A stretch of 64,000 nt of DNA from Kineococcus endophyticus (GTDB lineage Bacteria; Actinomycetota; Actinomycetes; Actinomycetales; Kineococcaceae). Position 1 is the first letter of the stretch. Each line of letters opens with the position of its first letter. Below, piece after piece: positions 1 through 9,257 of the stretch. The stretch lies in assembly GCF_040796495.1 (NCBI RefSeq), contig NZ_JBFNQN010000006.1, positions 239,820 to 303,819 on the forward strand, written 5' to 3'. Made by a program: the position numbers and the translations under genes. A model generated the notes under the pieces. The model saw nothing but the letters and a program-made list of their open reading frames with translations. It ran no database searches and had not been told where the DNA came from.

Positions 1-4
1 GACG

Positions 5-1768
5 TCACTTCGCCTCCGACCACCGCCGCACGACCGACACGTCGGCGACGAACCGCACCCCCGACCCCGACGCCCACCGCGACGCCGTCTGCTGCAGCGC
101 CGACTCCAGCAGCGCGGCGGAGCGGTCGGCGTCGGGTTCGAGAACGTGCAGCAGGAGTTCGTCGTGCAGGCACAGCACGATCCGGCCGCCCGTCCCGGCG
201 AGCCCGGCCCGCACCGTCGCGGCCCAGGCCTTGAACAGTTCCGCCGCGGCGCCTTGGACGACGGCGTTGCGGGCGAACCGGCCCCGGGCCGCGGTGGCGG
301 CGCCGGGTTCGGCGGGCGCGAGGTCGGAGATCCGGACGAGCCGCCCGCCGTAGGTCCGGACGTCACGGCCTTCCCGGCCCGCGTCCTCGGCGGCCCGCAG
401 GTACGCCAGGGCGCGTGGGTAGGCGCGTTCCATGCGCCGCAACGCCTCTCCCGCGGCGCCCGACGTCTGGCCGTACATCGCGGCGAGGACGGCGATCTTC
501 GCGGTGGGCCGGTCCGCGCCGAGGGCCGCGGCGACGGGGGCGTAGAGGTCCGCGTCGCGGGTGGCGGCGACGAGACCGGGATCGCCGGAGACGGCCGCCA
601 GGACGCGCGGTTCGACCTGTCCGAGGTCCGCGCGGACGAGGACGTGCCCGGGTTCGGCGGCGACGGCCGGCCGCAGTTCCGCGGGGAGGTTGTGCAACCC
701 CGCCTGCGCCGTCATGCGCCCCGCGGCGGCGTCGGCCGACGACCAGGCCCCGCGCAACCTGCCGTCGGACCCGACGTGCTCGTCGAGCCACGGGTACCCG
801 TACGTCGTCGCGAGCCGTTCGGCCTTGCGCCACAGCAGGAGGGCGGCGACCGCCGGGTGGGCGTCGCGCAACCGTTCCAGCCGGTGCGCGCGGGTGTCGG
901 GGACGTCGAACCCCAGCCCGCGCAGCGCCGCGAGCACCTGCGCGGGATTGCGCAGGTCGACGCCCTCCCCGCCCGGCCCGAGGTGTTCGCGCACGAGGCT
1001 GTCCCGGGCCGCGCGGGCCCGACGTTCCGCGGCCTCGTCGGCCGGACGCGGACCCACGGCGGCCCCGACGATCTCCTCGGCCGTCGTCCGGTCCAGCGGC
1101 AACCCCGTGCGGGACAGTTCGACCGCGAGCGCCGCCGCGGCGGACTCGGCGTACCCCGTCTGCACGGGCAGGGGCGGCCCGGCGGGTGCGGCACGGCGGT
1201 CCGGCAGGGCGGCGAGGCGGGCGTCCTGGGCGGCCGCGACCTCGAGGGCGAGGGCCGCCCACCGGGCGGCGCGGTCGAGGCGTTCCCCGGAGTCGGTGTC
1301 GAACGCCCGGCCGTCGGCCCAGGCGGGGGCCATCGTCCCGTCCTGCGCGACCGGGTCGCCGGCGTCCGACGCGCCGTCGAGGTCGAGCAGCCCGGTGCCG
1401 TGGGCGGCGGCGGGCCGGCGCGAGAGGGGTGGTGGGAGCGGGAGTCCCTGCGCCGCAGCCCACACGGCGCCCGGGTCCTCGCGGTGACCGCCTTCGACGA
1501 CGCGGTGGACGGCGGCGAGGTCGTGGCAGCGGGCGAGGTGCACGGGCGCGGTCCTCCCGAGCGTGGACGCGGCCGACCACCACGTCCACCGCGGCGCGAA
1601 CTCGCTCTCCAGCGCCCCCAGCAGTCCGGCCGGGTCGTCGGTGGGGACGCCCCACCGCCCCTGCGGCACGGCCAGCCCCACGCCGCCCGGGACGACCGCC
1701 AGACCCAGCCGGGGCACCGCGGGCAGGCCGCGCAGGGCGCGCAGGACGGGGTGGTCGAGGACGGGCAC
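5..1768 (-). CDS. Family A DNA polymerase (actinobacterial PolA-like, 587 aa)
   Basis: Template-directed DNA polymerase of the actinobacterial type usually annotated bifunctional 3'-5' exonuclease/DNA polymerase, shorter than PolI and distinct from the housekeeping polA. The C-terminal half carries the three palm/finger motifs: motif A as RADLGQVEPR (consensus DxSQIELR), motif B as the K...YGQTSG helix, and motif C as LHDELLL with His-Asp-Glu near residues 535-537. The N-terminal ~200 residues are diverged and I cannot verify intact exonuclease carboxylates, so the nuclease activity is uncertain. The GTG start gives MPVLDHPVLR. The gene ends five bases from the window edge and is separated by 39 bases from the acyl-CoA dehydrogenase gene. 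Confidence 0.85.
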   Translation of the reverse strand: MPVLDHPVLRALRGLPAVPRLGLAVVPGGVGLAVPQGRWGVPTDDPAGLLGALESEFAPRWTWWSAASTLGRTAPVHLARCHDLAAVHRVVEGGHREDPGAVWAAAQGLPLPPPLSRRPAAAHGTGLLDLDGASDAGDPVAQDGTMAPAWADGRAFDTDSGERLDRAARWAALALEVAAAQDARLAALPDRRAAPAGPPLPVQTGYAESAAAALAVELSRTGLPLDRTTAEEIVGAAVGPRPADEAAERRARAARDSLVREHLGPGGEGVDLRNPAQVLAALRGLGFDVPDTRAHRLERLRDAHPAVAALLLWRKAERLATTYGYPWLDEHVGSDGRLRGAWSSADAAAGRMTAQAGLHNLPAELRPAVAAEPGHVLVRADLGQVEPRVLAAVSGDPGLVAATRDADLYAPVAAALGADRPTAKIAVLAAMYGQTSGAAGEALRRMERAYPRALAYLRAAEDAGREGRDVRTYGGRLVRISDLAPAEPGAATAARGRFARNAVVQGAAAELFKAWAATVRAGLAGTGGRIVLCLHDELLLHVLEPDADRSAALLESALQQTASRWASGSGVRFVADVSVVRRWSEAK

Positions 1769-1807
1769 CGGGTCAGTCTGGCCGAACCCACCGACACGTC
1801 GGGACCG

Positions 1808-2983
1808 TCAGCGGAAGGCGGAGATCCCCGTGAGCCGCTGCCCGACGACGAGCGTGTGGACCTCGTCGGTGCCCTCGTACGTCCGCACGCTCTCGAGGTT
1901 CGAGGCGTGCCGCAGCGGCGAGTGCTCGAGCGTCACACCGTTGCCGCCGAGCACGGTCCGGGCTTCCCGGCAGACCTCGATCGCGACCCGGGTGTTGTCG
2001 AGCTTGCCGACGGAGATCTGGTGCGGCTCGAGGGCCCCGGCGTCCTTCAACCGTCCGAGGTGCAGGGCCAGCAGCTGCCCCTTGGCGATCGCGACGGCCA
2101 TGTCGGTCAGCTTGCGCTGGGTGAGCTGGAACCCCGCGAGCGGCCGGTCGAACTGCCGCCGGGTCAGCGACCAGCGCAGCGCGTCGAGGTAGCTGTCGCG
2201 GGCGGCTCCCAGGACGCCCCAGACGATCCCGTAGCGCGCCTCGTTGAGGCAGGCGAACGGTCCGCTCAGCCCCCGCGCTCCCGGCAGCTGCGCGTCCGCG
2301 GGCAGCCGGACGCCGTCGAGGTCGACGTCGCACTGGACCGACGCGCGCATCGACAGCTTCGGGACGATGGGGCGCGCCGCGAACCCGGGGGAGTCCGTCG
2401 GCACGAGGAAACCCCGGACACCCTCGTCGGTGCGCGCCCACACGACGGCCACGTCGGCGAGGCTGGCCAGCCCGATCCACCGCTTGCGGCCGTCGAGGAC
2501 CCAGTCCGACCCGTCGCGTCGCGCGGTCGTCGTCATGCTGCCGGGGTCGGACCCGGCGTCGGGTTCGGTGAGCCCGAAGCAGCCGACGGCCCGGCCCGCG
2601 GCCATCTCGGGCAGCCACCGCGCCTTCTGCTCCTCCGACCCGTGCTTCGAGATCGCGCTCATGGCCAGCGACCCCTGGACGCTGACGGCGGTCCGCAGCC
2701 CGGAGTCCCCGGCCTCCAGCTCCAGCGCGGCGAGGCCGTACTCGACGGCGCTGCGCCCTGGGCAGCCCTCGTCGTGCAGGTGCATCCCGAGGACGCCGAG
2801 GCGGCCCAGCTCGGGCATGAGCTCGCGGGGGAAGTGGGCGTCCTCGTACCAGCGGGCGACGTGGGGACGGACGTGCTCGTCGACGAAGGCCCGCACCCGG
2901 TCGCGGGTGGCCCGTTCCTCGCGCGACAGCAGGCCGTCGAGGGCCAGCAGGTCCTGGTCGGGGGTGTCCGGCAGGTCGGTCAC
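1808..2983 (-). CDS. gcdH: Acyl-CoA dehydrogenase, probably glutaryl-CoA dehydrogenase
   Basis: A 391-residue FAD flavoprotein of the acyl-CoA dehydrogenase family. The flavin/substrate segment CFGLTEPDAGSDPGSM, the C-terminal TYEGTDEVHTL with the catalytic-base Glu of the glutaryl-CoA dehydrogenase branch, and the tail GQRLTGISAF are visible. Family knowledge: oxidative decarboxylation of glutaryl-CoA to crotonyl-CoA in lysine and tryptophan breakdown. The GTG start at 2983 overlaps the stop of the upstream CoA-transferase gene by four bases (GTGA), so the two are translationally coupled. The pairing with a class III CoA-transferase, which can activate glutarate, supports the glutaryl assignment over other acyl-CoA dehydrogenases. 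Confidence 0.85.
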   Translation of the reverse strand: MTDLPDTPDQDLLALDGLLSREERATRDRVRAFVDEHVRPHVARWYEDAHFPRELMPELGRLGVLGMHLHDEGCPGRSAVEYGLAALELEAGDSGLRTAVSVQGSLAMSAISKHGSEEQKARWLPEMAAGRAVGCFGLTEPDAGSDPGSMTTTARRDGSDWVLDGRKRWIGLASLADVAVVWARTDEGVRGFLVPTDSPGFAARPIVPKLSMRASVQCDVDLDGVRLPADAQLPGARGLSGPFACLNEARYGIVWGVLGAARDSYLDALRWSLTRRQFDRPLAGFQLTQRKLTDMAVAIAKGQLLALHLGRLKDAGALEPHQISVGKLDNTRVAIEVCREARTVLGGNGVTLEHSPLRHASNLESVRTYEGTDEVHTLVVGQRLTGISAFR

Positions 2984-4170
2984 GGGGTCTCCTCCATCGG
3001 GGTGCTGAGCCAGCGGCGGACGGCGTCGTCGTGCTCGCCGAGGCGGGGTGGGGCGTCGCGCCGGGGCGGCCCGGTGCGGTCCAGCCGGACCGGGCTGCGC
3101 ACCTGCCGGCCGACGACGGCGCCGTCCACGTCGACGACGTCCAGGAGCGGGTCCAGCCCGAGCGACCCCGCCAGGCGCAGGCCGTCCCCGATGGTCCCCA
3201 CGCGACCGGCGGGAACCCCGGCCCGGACGAGCAGGGCCTCGGCGTCGACGGTCGTCGTCGTGCGCAACAGGTCCGCCAGCTCCGCGCGGAGGGAGGGACG
3301 GTTCCGGACGCGGTCGGCGTTCGTCGCGAACCGCGCGTCCCGCGCGAGGGCGGGGGCGCCGAGGGCGTCGACGAGGCGGGCGAACATCGCGTCCGTGCCG
3401 CAAGCGACGGCCAGGGGCCCGTCGGCGCAGGTCAGCAGTTCGTACGGGGCGATCGAGGGGTGGGCGTCGTCGAGGGGCTGCGGGTCGACGCCCGTGCCGA
3501 GGTAGGCCTGGACCTGGTTGACGAGACCGGCCTGCAGGCTGGAGAGCAGGTCGACCTCGACGTGGCTGCCGCGGCCGTCGACGGCGCGGCGGGCCAGTGC
3601 CGCGAGGACCCCGATCGTCGCGTCCTTGCCGCACAGCACGTCGACGAGCGCGACGCCCACCTTCGTCGGGTGCCCGGGCGGTCCGGTGATGCTCATGAGC
3701 CCGCCGAGGGCCTGCACCACGAAGTCGTACCCCGGCCGGTCCGCCCCGCCGGCGCTGCCGAACCCGGTGATGGACACGGTGACGAGCCGGGGGTTCAGGG
3801 TCGCGAGCTCGTCCGGGGCGAACCCCGCGGCCGAGCCGGGCCGGAAGTTCCCCACGAGGACGTCGGCGCGCCGCACGAGTTCGCGGGCGAGTTCCCGGTC
3901 GCCGGCGTCGGAGAGGTCGAGGCAGACCGACTCCTTGTTCCGGTTCACGCTGTCGAAGTACGTCGTCCCCGTGGCGCTGAAGGGTGGGCCCCACCGCCGC
4001 GTCTCGTCCCCGGACCCCGGGCGCTCGACCTTGACGACGCGGGCGCCGAGGTCGGCGAGGTGGAGGGTGGCCAGCGGTCCGGCGAGCACCCGGGAGAAGT
4101 CCGCGACGAGGACCCCCTCGAGCGGCCGGCGGGCAGCGTCCGAGGAGGGCGCGTCGGTGCGGGACCCCAC
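2980..4170 (-). CDS. CaiB/BaiF (class III) CoA-transferase
   Basis: 396 residues with the family III layout: N-terminal GVLVADFSRVLAGP and DLGARVVKVERPGSGDETR, then NRNKESVCLDL, the FRPG motif (residues GNFRPGSAAGF), and the SITGFG and PGYDFVVQALGG segments. The expected catalytic Asp lies in GVALVDVLCGKDA. These enzymes exchange CoA between an acyl-CoA and a free acid. Because it is coupled to a glutaryl-CoA dehydrogenase gene by a GTGA overlap, the likely reaction is succinyl-CoA:glutarate CoA transfer, as in mammalian SUGCT; that substrate is inference. It is the first gene of the pair; the divergent gene upstream is a chemoreceptor. Confidence 0.88.
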   Translation of the reverse strand: MGSRTDAPSSDAARRPLEGVLVADFSRVLAGPLATLHLADLGARVVKVERPGSGDETRRWGPPFSATGTTYFDSVNRNKESVCLDLSDAGDRELARELVRRADVLVGNFRPGSAAGFAPDELATLNPRLVTVSITGFGSAGGADRPGYDFVVQALGGLMSITGPPGHPTKVGVALVDVLCGKDATIGVLAALARRAVDGRGSHVEVDLLSSLQAGLVNQVQAYLGTGVDPQPLDDAHPSIAPYELLTCADGPLAVACGTDAMFARLVDALGAPALARDARFATNADRVRNRPSLRAELADLLRTTTTVDAEALLVRAGVPAGRVGTIGDGLRLAGSLGLDPLLDVVDVDGAVVGRQVRSPVRLDRTGPPRRDAPPRLGEHDDAVRRWLSTPMEETP

Positions 4171-4342
4171 GGGCGCATCGTGCCCCCTCCTGTGCTGCCG
4201 CGCAACGGTCCGCCGTCACGCGCGCGCTGCTCCGAACGGGCGATGTCGCGCGCTGTCCGTCCACACCGGTGCCGCGCCCGCCGACACCTGTGGTGGCAGA
4301 CCGGTGCACCAGGCCGACCGATCGCAACAGGGAGAGACGGAC

Positions 4343-5950
4343 ATGACCGCGGTGCTCCGACGCATGGGAGTGGGGGCACGCCTCGGGGCGGCCTTCGGGG
4401 TCGTGCTGGTCCTGCTCGGGCTGACCGGCACGGCGGCCCTGCTCGGCGGCCGGGCGCAGAGCCGCGCGGCGGACCGCACGGCCGATCTCGCGGTCCTGAC
4501 CGCCTACGTCGCCGACCAGAAGTACTACGACGCCGACGTCTCCGGCTGGCAGGCCGCCTACGCGTGGGACACCTACCGGGTGGGACCCGCCGCCGCCGTG
4601 GAGGACGACTCGGCCAACCGCGCCGGGTTCCTCGCCGACAAGGCCAAGCTCCTGGCCGCGCTCCAGGCCGCCCCGGTGCAGTTCATGACGGCGCAGGAGA
4701 AGGCCGTCAACGCGCAGATCACGCAGAAGTGGACGGACTACTTCGCCTCCGACGACCGCGCCGTCGCCCAGTACGGGGCGGGCGACCTGGCCGGGGCCGA
4801 GAACACCATCCAGAACGAGAGCTGGGTCGTCTACGCGGACATCCTCACGCAGACGCAGGAGCTCACCGACTCCGTCGCGAAGCGGTCCGCCGCCGTGCGC
4901 GCCGAGGGCCGTGCCGCGGCCGAGCGCAGCCGGACGCTGGTCCTGGCGGCCGTCGCGGCGGCCGTCGCGCTGGTCGTCCTGCTGCTGGTGGCGCTGACCC
5001 GCAGCATCGTCGTCCCCCTGCGCCGCAACGTCTCCGACCTCGGTCGCATCGCCGACGGCGACCTGACCGTGGAGCCCGTCGTGGACGGCCGCGACGAGTT
5101 CCGGAGCATGGCCGAGGCGCTCGCGGCCGCCGTGGTCTCGACCCGCCGCACGGTGTCCGGGGTCGTCGAGCACGCCCAGGCCGTCGCCGGGCAGGCCGAC
5201 GACCTCTCCTCGCGCGCTGCGTCCCTGTCCGCGGCGAACGCCCGCACGGGGGCCGAGACCGACCGTGCCGCGGCCTCGGCCGGCGCGGTTTCCGGCGAGG
5301 TCGCCACCCTGGCCGCGGGCGCGGAGGAACTGGGCGCCTCCATCGCCGAGATCTCCTCCGGCATGGCGTCCTCGTCGTCGGTGGCCCGGGAGGCCGTCGA
5401 GGTGGCCGAGGCGACCCGGACCGCCGTGGCCGGGCTCGGCGAGGCGACGCGCGACATCGCCAGCGTCGTCAAGACGATCACGTCGATCGCCGCGCAGACC
5501 AACCTGCTGGCGCTCAACGCGACCATCGAGGCCGCCCGCGCGGGCGAGGCGGGTCGTGGCTTCGCGGTCGTCGCCGGGGAGGTCAAGGAGCTGGCCCAGG
5601 AGACCGGGTCCGCGACCGAGGACATCGCCGGAAAGGTGGCGGCGATCCAGCGCGGCAGCGAGGAGGCGGCCGCCGCGATCGCGCGCATCGCCGAGGTCAT
5701 CGGACGCGTCGATGACTACCAGGCCTCCATCTCCGCGGCCGTGGAGGAGCAGAACGCCGTGACCGCGGACCTCGCCCGCACGGTGGCCGGCGCGGCCGCC
5801 GGCGCGGACGACATCTCGACGATGCTCGCGGGCGTCACCGCCTCGGGAGCCGACGACCGGATCAGCCTCGAGCTCGTCACCGGGTCGGTGGAGTCGTTGC
5901 GCGACAGCGCTACCCGGCTGCGGGAGACGGTCGGCGCCTTCCGCCTGTGA
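4343..5950 (+). CDS. Methyl-accepting chemotaxis protein (membrane chemoreceptor)
   Basis: 535 residues. A short cytoplasmic N-terminus leads into transmembrane helix 1 (about 10-34), a ~160-residue extracellular four-helix-bundle-like sensor rich in Ala, transmembrane helix 2 (about 197-219), a HAMP linker and the cytoplasmic signalling coiled coil. The kinase-control hairpin tip [19 protein letters not shown] sits near residue 383-401. It would relay ligand signals to CheW/CheA at the cell pole and implies that the organism is motile. The ATG at 4343 follows a GGGAGAG ribosome site; open reading upstream is non-coding. No che genes are adjacent, so this is an orphan receptor locus. Confidence 0.93.
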   Translation: MTAVLRRMGVGARLGAAFGVVLVLLGLTGTAALLGGRAQSRAADRTADLAVLTAYVADQKYYDADVSGWQAAYAWDTYRVGPAAAVEDDSANRAGFLADKAKLLAALQAAPVQFMTAQEKAVNAQITQKWTDYFASDDRAVAQYGAGDLAGAENTIQNESWVVYADILTQTQELTDSVAKRSAAVRAEGRAAAERSRTLVLAAVAAAVALVVLLLVALTRSIVVPLRRNVSDLGRIADGDLTVEPVVDGRDEFRSMAEALAAAVVSTRRTVSGVVEHAQAVAGQADDLSSRAASLSAANARTGAETDRAAASAGAVSGEVATLAAGAEELGASIAEISSGMASSSSVAREAVEVAEATRTAVAGLGEATRDIASVVKTITSIAAQTNLLALNATIEAARAGEAGRGFAVVAGEVKELAQETGSATEDIAGKVAAIQRGSEEAAAAIARIAEVIGRVDDYQASISAAVEEQNAVTADLARTVAGAAAGADDISTMLAGVTASGADDRISLELVTGSVESLRDSATRLRETVGAFRL

Positions 5951-5995
5951 ACGACGCCCTGGTCCGTGTCGGAGGACGGGGGTAGGACTGGTCGC

Positions 5996-8083
5996 GTGCC
6001 GGACACCACCGCCAGCCCCGCCCCTGCGTCGGCCTTCGCCGACCTCGACGCCTTCGCCGCGCTGCCGCGCGTCAGCGGCCTCGCCCTGTCCCACGACGGG
6101 ACGCGGCTGGTGACGACGGTCGCGACGCTCACCCCGGACGGAACCCGGTGGCGGGGTGCGCTGTGGGAGGTCGACCCGGCGGGCCGCCGTCCGGCCCACC
6201 GCCTGACCCGGGGCCGGACGGCGGAGTCCTCGCCGGTGTTCGCCCCCGACGGCTCCCTCCTCTTCACGTCGGCCCGGCCCGACGCCGAGGCGGGCGACGC
6301 ACCGGACGACCCGCCGGCGGCGCTGTGGGCGCTGCCGGCGACGGGGGAGGCGCGCTGCGTCGCCTCCCGGCCGGGCGGGGTCTCCGGCCCCCGCACGGCG
6401 CGGACCTCGGCGGCCGTCGTCGTCGCGTCGGACACGTTGCCCGGCGCCGACGACAGCACCGAGGGACCGACGTCGGACGCCGCCCGCCGGAAGGCGCGCA
6501 AGGACGCGACGGTGAACGCCGTCCTGCACTCCGGGTACCCCGTCCGGTACTGGGACACCGACCTCGGACCCGACGAACCCCGCTGGCTGACGCTGGACCT
6601 GCCGGCGGAGACCGCGGCGGGTCAGCGCGAACCGGCGGCCTGGCGCGACCTGACGCCGGTCCCCGGCCGTCGCTACGACGAGGCGACGGCGGCGCTGACC
6701 CCCGACGGCTCCGCCCTCGTCACCACCGAGAGCGTGCCGGGCCCGGGCGGGTCGCAGCGCTCCCGGCTCGTCGTCCTCGACCGCACCGACGGCTCGCTGC
6801 GCGTGCTGGCCGACGACCCCGCCCGGGAGTTCGCCTCACCGTCGGTCTCCCCGGACGGGCGCTGGGTCGCCGCCGTCGCCGAGAGCCTGTCGACCCCGGT
6901 CGACCCGCCGACCCTGCGGCTGGTCCTCGTCCCGTTCGACGGGTCGAGCGCGCCGCGCGACGTCGTCCCCGGCTGGGAGGTCTGGGGCGCGGGGACGCCG
7001 CAGTGGGGGCCTGGGTCGGACGCCCTGTTCCTCGCCGTCGACGACCACGGCCGGGCGCCCGTGCACCGGGTCGACCTGCGGGCCGACGGCGAGTCCTCGG
7101 TGCGCCGGCTCAGCACCGACGACGGCGCCTACTCCGACCTGCAGGTGGCGCCCGACGGCACGGCGGTCTACGCCGTCCGCGCGGCCGTGGACGCGCCCCC
7201 GGCGGTCGTGCGCCTGGACGCCTCGACGGCGGGCGAGGCGGTCGTCCTGCCTGGCCCGGCGGATGCACCTGAACTGCCCGGAACCCTCACCGAGGTGCGG
7301 ACGACCGCCGCGGACGGCGCCGAGCTCCGCGCCTGGTTGTGCCTGCCGGCCGGGGCCGGACCCGAACGCCCCGCGCCGCTGCTGCTGTGGATCCACGGCG
7401 GTCCGCTGTCCTCGTGGAACTCCTGGTCCTGGCGGTGGAACCCCTGGCTGGCGGTGGCCCGCGGGTACGCCGTGCTCCTGCCGGACCCGGGCCTGTCGAC
7501 GGGGTACGGCGCGCAGTTCCTGGCCCGCGGCTGGGGTGCGTGGGGCGCCGAGCCGTACACCGACCTCCTGGCCGTCACCGACGCCGCGCTGGAACGCGAC
7601 GACCTCGACCCGGAGCGCACGGCGGCGATGGGCGGTTCCTTCGGCGGGTACATGGCGAACTGGGTGGCCGGTCACACCGACCGGTTCCGCGCGATCGTCA
7701 CGCACGCGAGCCTGTTCGCCCTCGAGCAGTTCGGGGCGACGACGGACGCCGCGCACTACTGGCGGCGCGAGATGACGCCCGCGATGGTGGCGGCCAACGA
7801 CCCGGCCGCGCACGCCGGGAACATCGTCACGCCGATGCTCGTCATCCACGGCGACAAGGACTACCGCGTGCCGATCGGGGAGGCGCTGCGGCTGTGGTGG
7901 GTGCTCAACGAGCAGTGGACGGGTGACCCGGCGGACCTGCCGCACCGCTTCCTGTACTTCCCCGACGAGAACCACTGGGTGCTGACGCCGAAGCACTCCG
8001 CGCTCTGGTACGAGACGGTGTTCGCATTCCTCGCCACCCACGTCCACGGGGTGCCGTTCGAGACTCCCGACCTGCTGCGCTGA
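5996..8083 (+). CDS. S9 family (prolyl oligopeptidase/DPP-type) peptidase
   Basis: About 695 residues: an N-terminal beta-propeller-like region with repeated SHDG, SPDG and APDG turns, then an alpha/beta-hydrolase catalytic domain. The triad is visible: nucleophile Ser548 in GGSFGGYM, Asp622 in HGDKDYRVP and His660 in DENHWVL. Family function is release of dipeptides or short peptides from oligopeptides, here cytoplasmic since no signal peptide is seen. I prefer the GTG at 5996, preceded by a TAGGACT box and no good ribosome site; an in-frame GTG at 5966 would add ten residues. It begins 45 bases after the chemoreceptor gene but probably has its own promoter. Confidence 0.9.
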   Translation: MPDTTASPAPASAFADLDAFAALPRVSGLALSHDGTRLVTTVATLTPDGTRWRGALWEVDPAGRRPAHRLTRGRTAESSPVFAPDGSLLFTSARPDAEAGDAPDDPPAALWALPATGEARCVASRPGGVSGPRTARTSAAVVVASDTLPGADDSTEGPTSDAARRKARKDATVNAVLHSGYPVRYWDTDLGPDEPRWLTLDLPAETAAGQREPAAWRDLTPVPGRRYDEATAALTPDGSALVTTESVPGPGGSQRSRLVVLDRTDGSLRVLADDPAREFASPSVSPDGRWVAAVAESLSTPVDPPTLRLVLVPFDGSSAPRDVVPGWEVWGAGTPQWGPGSDALFLAVDDHGRAPVHRVDLRADGESSVRRLSTDDGAYSDLQVAPDGTAVYAVRAAVDAPPAVVRLDASTAGEAVVLPGPADAPELPGTLTEVRTTAADGAELRAWLCLPAGAGPERPAPLLLWIHGGPLSSWNSWSWRWNPWLAVARGYAVLLPDPGLSTGYGAQFLARGWGAWGAEPYTDLLAVTDAALERDDLDPERTAAMGGSFGGYMANWVAGHTDRFRAIVTHASLFALEQFGATTDAAHYWRREMTPAMVAANDPAAHAGNIVTPMLVIHGDKDYRVPIGEALRLWWVLNEQWTGDPADLPHRFLYFPDENHWVLTPKHSALWYETVFAFLATHVHGVPFETPDLLR

Positions 8084-8105
8084 CGGGGTTCCGGCCCGCG
8101 CGGGC

Positions 8106-8141
8106 CCGGTGGCAGAGTGCGGTCATGCGCTCTGCCACCGG
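8106..8141 (+). promoter_or_regulatory. Perfect 12-bp inverted repeat enclosing the start codon of the O-methyltransferase gene
   Basis: Arms CCGGTGGCAGAG (8106-8117) and CTCTGCCACCGG (8130-8141) are perfect complements. Three more pairs (one G-U) shrink the loop to GGTCAT, so the ATG at 8125 begins in the loop. A CAGAGT -10-like box at 8113-8118 lies six bases before that ATG, so the left arm is promoter DNA. The element could be an operator or, if the transcript starts upstream, a hairpin hiding the start codon. Confidence 0.6.
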
Positions 8142-8814
8142 CGACCACGATCCGAGCCAGGCGTGGACGGAGGTCGACGAGTACCTCGTCCAGACGCTCC
8201 TGCCCGAGGACGAGGTGCTCGAACTCGTCGTCGACGAGAACCCGGCCGCCGGCCTGCCGGCGATCGACGTGTCCCCGCTGCAGGGGGCGCTGCTGTCGCT
8301 GCTCGTGCGGATGACCGGGGCCCGCCGGGTCCTGGAGATCGGCACCCTCGGCGGGTTCAGCACGATCCACCTGGCCCGGGCGCTGCCGCCGGGCGGACGG
8401 GTCGTCACGTGCGAGTACGAACCCCGGCACGCCGAGGTCGCCCGGCGCAACCTCGACCGCGCCGGGTTCTCCGAGGTCGTGGATGTCCGGGTCGGCGCCG
8501 CCCTCGACACGCTGCCGCAGCTGCAGGCCGAGGGTGGCGACCCGTTCGACCTCGTCTTCATCGACGCCGACAAGCCGAACAACCCGCACTACCTCGAGTG
8601 GGCCCTGCGGTTGACCCGCCCCGGCAGCGTCATCGTCGGGGACAACGTCGTGCGCGGCGGCCGGGTCGTCGACGAGGCGAGCACCGACCCCGTCGTCACC
8701 GGGACCCGCTCGTTCCTCGAAGCCCTCGGCGAGGACCCGCGCCTGGAGGTCACCGCGCTGCAGACCGTCGGGTCGAAGGGCTGGGACGGGTTCGCCCTCG
8801 CCCTCGTGCGCTGA
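8125..8814 (+). CDS. Class I SAM-dependent O-methyltransferase (COMT/caffeoyl-CoA type)
   Basis: 229 residues of the Methyltransf_3 family. Motif I is VLEIGTLGGFSTIHLA, the acidic ribose-binding residue lies in CEYEP, and the metal/substrate segment is FDLVFIDADKPNN followed by GSVIVGDNVVRGG. It would transfer a methyl group from SAM to a hydroxyl of a small aromatic or catechol substrate in the cytosol with a divalent metal; the substrate cannot be read from sequence. The ATG at 8125 is the only start that keeps the short N-terminal helix, and it looks leaderless (CAGAGT, six bases, ATG). The gene is monocistronic and convergent with the next pair. Confidence 0.9.
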   Translation: MRSATGDHDPSQAWTEVDEYLVQTLLPEDEVLELVVDENPAAGLPAIDVSPLQGALLSLLVRMTGARRVLEIGTLGGFSTIHLARALPPGGRVVTCEYEPRHAEVARRNLDRAGFSEVVDVRVGAALDTLPQLQAEGGDPFDLVFIDADKPNNPHYLEWALRLTRPGSVIVGDNVVRGGRVVDEASTDPVVTGTRSFLEALGEDPRLEVTALQTVGSKGWDGFALALVR

Positions 8815-8823
8815 GCCCCCTCC

Positions 8824-9252
8824 TCACGGGGACGCGAGCTCCGGCGCGATCTGCGCGAGACGGGCCGCGACGGCTGCCTCCAAGCGCTCCGACGGGGCGA
8901 TCGCGAAGAACTCCTCGTCGAGCTGCACCCACAACTCCTCGTCGGCAGCGGACAGCTCCTCCCGCCCGGTGGGCCGGAACCGCAGGAACTCCGCCCGCGC
9001 ACGCAGGACGAGGTCCGCGACGTCCTCGAGGCCGAGCCAGCGCAGACCCGCAGCAGCGTCGTCGACGTCATCGAGGCGGCGGCTGAAGAAGAGGTTCTCC
9101 ACCCCGCCGCCGACGAGCCCCCCGTTCTCGGAGATCCCGTGCAGCGCCAGCACCGCCCCCAGGGCCCGCAGCCCGGGGGGCGCGGTGCGGTCGTCGAGTT
9201 CGTACGCCGTGATCGCCGGGACGTTCAGCGCGTCGATCAGCGGAGTCGGCAC
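8824..9252 (-). CDS. DMP19/DUF4375-like hypothetical protein
   Basis: 142 residues, acidic, predicted soluble and helical. The segment ISENGGLVGGGVENLFFS followed by a helix GLRWLGLEDVADLVLRA resembles the DMP19/DUF4375 domain, where an NGG motif precedes a short helical repeat; the molecular function of that family is not established. The GTG start at 9252 lies five bases after the stop of the VOC-family gene upstream, so the two form an operon. Its 3' end faces the O-methyltransferase gene with a nine-base gap. I am moderately sure of the family and confident that it is a real gene. Confidence 0.65.
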   Translation of the reverse strand: MPTPLIDALNVPAITAYELDDRTAPPGLRALGAVLALHGISENGGLVGGGVENLFFSRRLDDVDDAAAGLRWLGLEDVADLVLRARAEFLRFRPTGREELSAADEELWVQLDEEFFAIAPSERLEAAVAARLAQIAPELASP

Positions 9253-9257
9253 GGCCG

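Noticed and set aside
146..3505. A 1119-codon open frame on the plus strand across the polymerase and dehydrogenase genes
   Set aside because: It is antisense to genes with clear motifs, is rich in Arg/Gly/Pro/Val low-complexity and has no recognizable domain; long spurious frames are expected at this GC content.
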